This document shows, one piece after another, positions 9,980 to 13,072 of a stretch of DNA of 13,072 nt; the stretch's first letter is position 1; each line of letters begins with the position of its first letter. The stretch is from an uncultured Prevotellaceae bacterium (GTDB lineage Bacteria > Bacteroidota > Bacteroidia > Bacteroidales > Bacteroidaceae): NCBI GenBank assembly GCA_946406585.1, contig CAMJLI010000039.1:1-13072 (forward strand), in the 5' to 3' direction. Below the pieces are notes generated by a model. That model was not told the origin of the DNA. It searched no databases and saw only the letters and a program-made list of their open reading frames with translations. Made by a program: the position numbers and the translations under genes.

Positions 9980-11159
9980 TTTGTTTGGAATTATATTTGG
10001 AGCTGTACTGCTCCTTGCTTCCTGTGATGAGGATAAAGTGAAAATGCACACCATCATCTATGAGGATGGTCATTGCAAGCGTGAAGTCAGTTATGGCACT
10101 AGTGTGCCTGATACGACTGAGTTGGATGCAGCTTCTCTTTGGGAGGTCGATTCTGAGGGGGAGGGTGAGACCATTTCGGAGAGTCTGGACACGACAGTTC
10201 TTAATCCTGAGGTCAGTAGTGGCACCGATAATCTTGATAATGATTCTTCTTCTCAATGGCAGGGCGATTCTGTGGTTGATTATCCCCCCTTTCCAGAGTG
10301 TCTGGACACGACCGCCTTCAAAAGATCAAAGACAGAGGTGAAGGGGGATAGCATGTCGACAATATCTGTTCAAGAGTTTGAATCTGTGGAAGAAATGTGT
10401 CGGCAGACGCCCTTGCTGATCAATGGCTCCCGCTTGCAGTCGAATGCAAAGTTGGAGAAGCGCTTCCGGTGGTTTTATACGGAATATACCTTCACCGAGG
10501 TGTTCAAATGCATTGGCAGTGTGTTCAAACTGCCAGTCGCCAAATATGCCGACAAGGATGTGGCAAACTACTGGTTTACAGGGCGCCCAAATCTCGTAAA
10601 GGGACTTAGCGGAGCCGAGACATCACAGAAACTCAGCAAGATGGAGGCCTTGTTCACCAATTGGCTGAACGACAATCTTTATCAAGTGTGCTTCGATGTC
10701 ATCGTCAGCAATTACGACTCAATCCCCAATCCGCCTGTCAGCCGCGAGCGTTTCATTGAGTTGCATGACTCCTTGAAAAATTATCTGCTGAAAGGCCAGG
10801 AAAATTTCATCATGGTGCAAGTGGAAGAAGCCTTACAGTCGTTCTTCCATTCCAAAGCATACTCGATGTGTTTCGACGATAAAAAACCGTGCGGGGAGGT
10901 TATGGGGAAAGAACTTAACAATTGCATGAGCATCTTCCTTTTTAATGTTCCCTATGCCCTCACCATGCCTGGAAAAGTGGTGGATGCTGGCACTGGCGTA
11001 TGCCGCAACGGCACCATCTACTATCCCCTGACTGGTGAGCGTCTCATCCCGCAGGACTACACAATCACTGCCACCTCGCGTGTCATCAACATCTGGGCTT
11101 TCATCGTGACGCTCCTGGTCGTCGTCCTCGCCATTGGCAGTTGGTACCGACGCAAATAG
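9966..11159 (+). CDS. Unknown bitopic lipoprotein of the sigma-factor operon
   Basis: This 397-residue protein of unknown function has an N-terminal lipoprotein signal (FGAVLLLASC, lipidated Cys20) followed by acidic DEDK. In Bacteroidota an acidic stretch after the Cys can act as a surface-export signal. Residues 40-120 are acidic, Ser/Thr-rich and probably disordered, with a two-copy repeat of pattern S-x-W-x2-D-S-x10-L-D-T-T at 57-77 and 96-116. A folded region covers about 130-365 (KRFRWFYTEYTFTEVF, NYWFTGRPNL, MEALFTNWLNDNL), with several Cys residues. A hydrophobic helix at about 374-392 followed by WYRRK would put the C-terminus in the cytoplasm. Lipid anchor and helix together suggest an inner-membrane protein with a large periplasmic body. 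The 14-base overlap with the anti-sigma gene supports a joint function, perhaps in sensing. I recognise no named family. Confidence 0.8.
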   Translation: MKTNSLFGIIFGAVLLLASCDEDKVKMHTIIYEDGHCKREVSYGTSVPDTTELDAASLWEVDSEGEGETISESLDTTVLNPEVSSGTDNLDNDSSSQWQGDSVVDYPPFPECLDTTAFKRSKTEVKGDSMSTISVQEFESVEEMCRQTPLLINGSRLQSNAKLEKRFRWFYTEYTFTEVFKCIGSVFKLPVAKYADKDVANYWFTGRPNLVKGLSGAETSQKLSKMEALFTNWLNDNLYQVCFDVIVSNYDSIPNPPVSRERFIELHDSLKNYLLKGQENFIMVQVEEALQSFFHSKAYSMCFDDKKPCGEVMGKELNNCMSIFLFNVPYALTMPGKVVDAGTGVCRNGTIYYPLTGERLIPQDYTITATSRVINIWAFIVTLLVVVLAIGSWYRRK

Positions 11160-11198
11160 CCGCCTCCAGACTTTTCGTTGGGCATGCAGCATGGCAGG

Positions 11199-12248
11199 TC
11201 ATTTGTTCCTGCTTGCTTTCACCCATACAGGCTCTTCGTCCATAAGGGGCTTGTTGACTGCCATCACACCAGAAAGATTGTGAGGTATGTAAGGCTCTTC
11301 CAAGTAGTGGATGTCGCTGGCTGTCAAGTGAACATCGAGCGATTTAACGGCTCCTTCGATGTGGTGCAGTTTGGTTGCACCTACGATGGGCGATTCCACC
11401 TTCGTCAGCAACCATGCCAACGATATTTGCGTCATCTCCACTCCGTAGCGGTCGGCTAACTCCACTATGCGCTCCACAATGCGGTTGTCCTGCTCGGCAG
11501 TGGCATCGTATTTGAAGTGCATGAACGTGTCCTCTGCTTGTCGTTTCGATGTCTCGCCAGGACGTTTGGCCAGTTTGCCTGATGCCAGTGCACTGTAGGG
11601 TGTCTGTGCGATGTTGTCCTCACGGCACAACGGCTGCATCTCCCGTTCTTCTTCGCGCATGATCAGGTTGTAGTGGTTCTGCACGCTGATGAACTTTGCC
11701 CAGCCATTCTTCTCTGCCATGGCATTCATCTTCGCCAATTGATAGGCGTAGGCGTTGGCTATGCCGATGTAACGCGCCTTGCCTGACCGCACTGCCTCGT
11801 TCATGCCCTCCATGATTTCTTCAGCGGGAGTCTTGTAGTCCCAGATGTGGTAGATGTATAGGTCTATATAGTCCATGCCCAGGTGTTGCAAGCTGCTGTC
11901 AATATTGTTGAGCACATGCTGGCGGCCATTGATGCCTTTTTGGATTTCTTCATCCGTACGTGGCAGGAACTTTGTGGCTACCACCACATCCTCGCGCCTG
12001 GCCATGTCGCGCAGGGCACGTCCCACGAACTGTTCTGACGTGCCAAGCTGATAGGCAATGGCGGTATCGAAGAAGTTGACGCCAAGGTCTAACGAACGGC
12101 GGATGATTTCACGTGTAGGCTCCTCGCCGATGGTCCATGAGTGCTGTCCGATGGTTGAGTCGCCGAAGCCCATGCAGCCAAGGCAGATGCGCGACACATT
12201 GAGGTCTGAATTTCCAAGTTTTACGTATTCCATGATTGTCTTGATCAT
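11199..12248 (-). CDS. Aldo/keto reductase
   Basis: This 349-residue cytosolic protein has the AKR (β/α)8 barrel and full catalytic tetrad: Asp61 in FFDTA, Tyr66 in AYQLGTSE, Lys93 in VATKF and His134 in DLYIYHIWD. The cofactor-binding end includes IVGATKLHHIEGAVKSLDV at about 296-314, typical of NADP(H) binding in this family. These enzymes reduce aldehydes and ketones, or run the reverse with sugars and alcohols. The precise substrate cannot be told. The sequence is of the general bacterial type related to YakC/YajO/IolS, with the usual MGFG motif at 26-29. Two starts are close, ATG at 12248 and at 12233 (MEYVKLGNS); the second matches the usual AKR N-terminus better. The gene is convergent with the lipoprotein gene, 39 bases away, with no clear terminator between them. 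Confidence 0.93.
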   Translation of the reverse strand: MIKTIMEYVKLGNSDLNVSRICLGCMGFGDSTIGQHSWTIGEEPTREIIRRSLDLGVNFFDTAIAYQLGTSEQFVGRALRDMARREDVVVATKFLPRTDEEIQKGINGRQHVLNNIDSSLQHLGMDYIDLYIYHIWDYKTPAEEIMEGMNEAVRSGKARYIGIANAYAYQLAKMNAMAEKNGWAKFISVQNHYNLIMREEEREMQPLCREDNIAQTPYSALASGKLAKRPGETSKRQAEDTFMHFKYDATAEQDNRIVERIVELADRYGVEMTQISLAWLLTKVESPIVGATKLHHIEGAVKSLDVHLTASDIHYLEEPYIPHNLSGVMAVNKPLMDEEPVWVKASRNK

Positions 12249-12390
12249 ATTTGTGTTGTAGAGGCATACGCCAACGGTTGCTTCGCGTATAAAACGCCCA
12301 TTCTTTGTGGCATGGTAGTTTCAACTGTCCCTTTCACTATCTATGTCAAACTCGAAATAAAGGCTTTTGTTATTATGGTTTTTCAAAACA

Positions 12391-12398
12391 CAAAAATA
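12391..12398 (-). promoter_or_regulatory. Possible -7 box for the aldo/keto reductase gene
   Basis: The minus strand reads TATTTTTG, fitting TAnnTTTG, about 143 bases upstream of the reductase start. A partial -33 match (CTTG) lies near 12414-12417. The box sits in an A-rich tract, so a chance match is quite possible. Confidence 0.3.
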
Positions 12399-12472
12399 GC
12401 AAAAAATTGCAGACAAGTTTAAGCTTGTGTTTGTTTTAACAAAAGATTAACACTATTTCCATTATCATTTCT

Positions 12473-12480
12473 TACCTTTG
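12473..12480 (+). promoter_or_regulatory. Likely -7 promoter box for the right-edge gene
   Basis: TACCTTTG matches the Bacteroidota TAnnTTTG box and is followed by GCATC, where transcription would begin near 12486. That leaves a leader of about 60 bases before the ATG at 12547. No exact TTTG -33 element is found at the usual spacing. Confidence 0.5.
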
Positions 12481-12546
12481 CATCCTCATAGGCCTTTATT
12501 GGAGCGCCGTAAAAGCTCACGGATTTTTTTAGTTACAAATCGGGCA

Positions 12547-13072
12547 ATGATCAAGAGGAAACTGTTTTGGAATGTTGGCATCATCGTTGGATGGCGCCAC
12601 ATCATCACCCTAATGCTCGCCCTCGTCAGCATGACGGTGAGCGCCATCGACGAATATCAGTTCCACAGTGGAACGGCAGTGCTTAAAGGATGCATACTGA
12701 ACAAGCCTGCTGATGAGTGGAACATTGTTTCTGTTAGGGCATACGACATGTTCACCGAGAAGGAAATGATATACAACATTCCGGTGGCGAACGATGGCAC
12801 GTTTGAGGGAAGCATTGCATTGCCACACTCGCAGAGTGTGTTGGTATTGGATGTCTCTGATGTGTTCCTGGCTGTGGGCGACACGATGGAGGTGACAAAG
12901 GACGCAACACAGGACAGCTACGAAGGAGTGACCCTCGGTGGACAAGGCAAGAGTGCCGACATCAACCGTCTCTGGCCCGCAGTGAGAAAACACTATTTTG
13001 GTGACAAGCAATTGTTCATCAAAGGGTTGGTGAGAGAGGACATCCCAAAGTGGAAGAGCGACATGGTGAAGT
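12547..13072 (+). CDS. N-terminal part of an exported protein, probably TlpA-like thiol-disulfide reductase (3' partial)
   Basis: The frame opens at ATG 12547 and runs without a stop to the window edge (175 codons). The N-terminus MIKRKLF...ITLMLALVSMTVSA-IDE (hydrophobic part about 10-33) is a long signal peptide; a shorter start at 12613 is also possible. After it comes a β-rich region: GTAVLKGCILNKP, VANDGTFEGSIALP, VFLAVGDTMEVTKD, VTLGGQGKSADINRLW. This layout resembles the N-terminal domain that precedes the thioredoxin fold in many Bacteroidota TlpA-family reductases, which maintain cysteine pairs in the periplasm. The CxxC-bearing domain would lie beyond the window, so the identification is tentative. 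If it is absent there, the protein could be another exported β-rich protein. A promoter box lies about 67 bases upstream. Confidence 0.6.
   Translation, partial: MIKRKLFWNVGIIVGWRHIITLMLALVSMTVSAIDEYQFHSGTAVLKGCILNKPADEWNIVSVRAYDMFTEKEMIYNIPVANDGTFEGSIALPHSQSVLVLDVSDVFLAVGDTMEVTKDATQDSYEGVTLGGQGKSADINRLWPAVRKHYFGDKQLFIKGLVREDIPKWKSDMVK

Larger units (their letters stand above)
12249..12546. other. 298-bp divergent intergenic region
   Basis: This AT-rich region separates the leftward aldo/keto reductase from the rightward gene at the window edge. It holds a promoter box in each direction (listed separately), A/T tracts near 12380-12450, and a short leader with two alternative small stems before the rightward gene. 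No coding frame with recognisable features is seen on either strand. Confidence 0.65.

Noticed and set aside
11160..11198. Possible terminator between the lipoprotein and aldo/keto reductase genes
   Set aside because: Only a short GCATGC/ATGCAGCAT self-similarity is present, with no stem followed by a T tract on either strand.
12610..13011. Minus-strand open frame of 133 codons at the right edge
   Set aside because: It is antisense to a frame with a signal peptide and an upstream promoter box, and its product is His/Val/Cys-rich without a domain.

Overview
The window looks like a chromosomal segment of a Bacteroidales gut or oral anaerobe, most likely Prevotella or a close relative. This is inferred from several traits: balanced base composition, start codons without Shine-Dalgarno sequences, promoter boxes of the Bacteroidota TAnnTTTG type, a GH2 enzyme carrying a LamG insert, a secreted S41 peptidase ending in a short T9SS-like tail, and an ECF sigma/membrane anti-sigma pair. 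No rRNA, tRNA, CRISPR array or complete mobile element was seen.

Left part (1-5098). A large secreted-type GH2 beta-galactosidase, cut by the left edge, runs rightward. Its stop codon overlaps by 17 bp the 3' end of a leftward alpha/beta hydrolase. That hydrolase lies 13 bp downstream of a Nudix hydrolase gene, so the two leftward genes are probably one transcript.

Middle (5099-8826). After a 406-bp AT-rich gap with a good promoter box comes a secreted S41 peptidase. It ends at a strong 12-bp palindrome with a T tract that resembles paired IS ends. Convergent to it is an exported DNA/RNA non-specific endonuclease. Divergent from the nuclease are two very small genes overlapping by 8 bp: a 49-residue signal-peptide-like peptide and a 59-residue two-helix membrane protein. 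The first of these is easily missed by gene callers.

Right part (8991-13072). A tightly overlapping three-gene operon encodes an ECF sigma factor, a one-helix putative anti-sigma factor, and an unrecognised 397-residue protein. The last has a lipoprotein signal at the N-terminus, a membrane helix at the C-terminus and a 39-residue internal repeat. It may be the sensor or effector of a sigma/anti-sigma circuit that lacks the usual SusCD partner. A leftward aldo/keto reductase follows. At the right edge is the start of an exported protein that resembles the N-terminal region of Bacteroidota TlpA-like thiol-disulfide reductases.

The genes do not form one obvious pathway. The common theme is envelope and secreted functions: glycan hydrolysis, peptidase, nuclease, membrane signalling and thiol chemistry. 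The least explained parts are the coupled small genes at 8505-8826 and the sigma/anti-sigma/bitopic-lipoprotein operon at 8991-11159.
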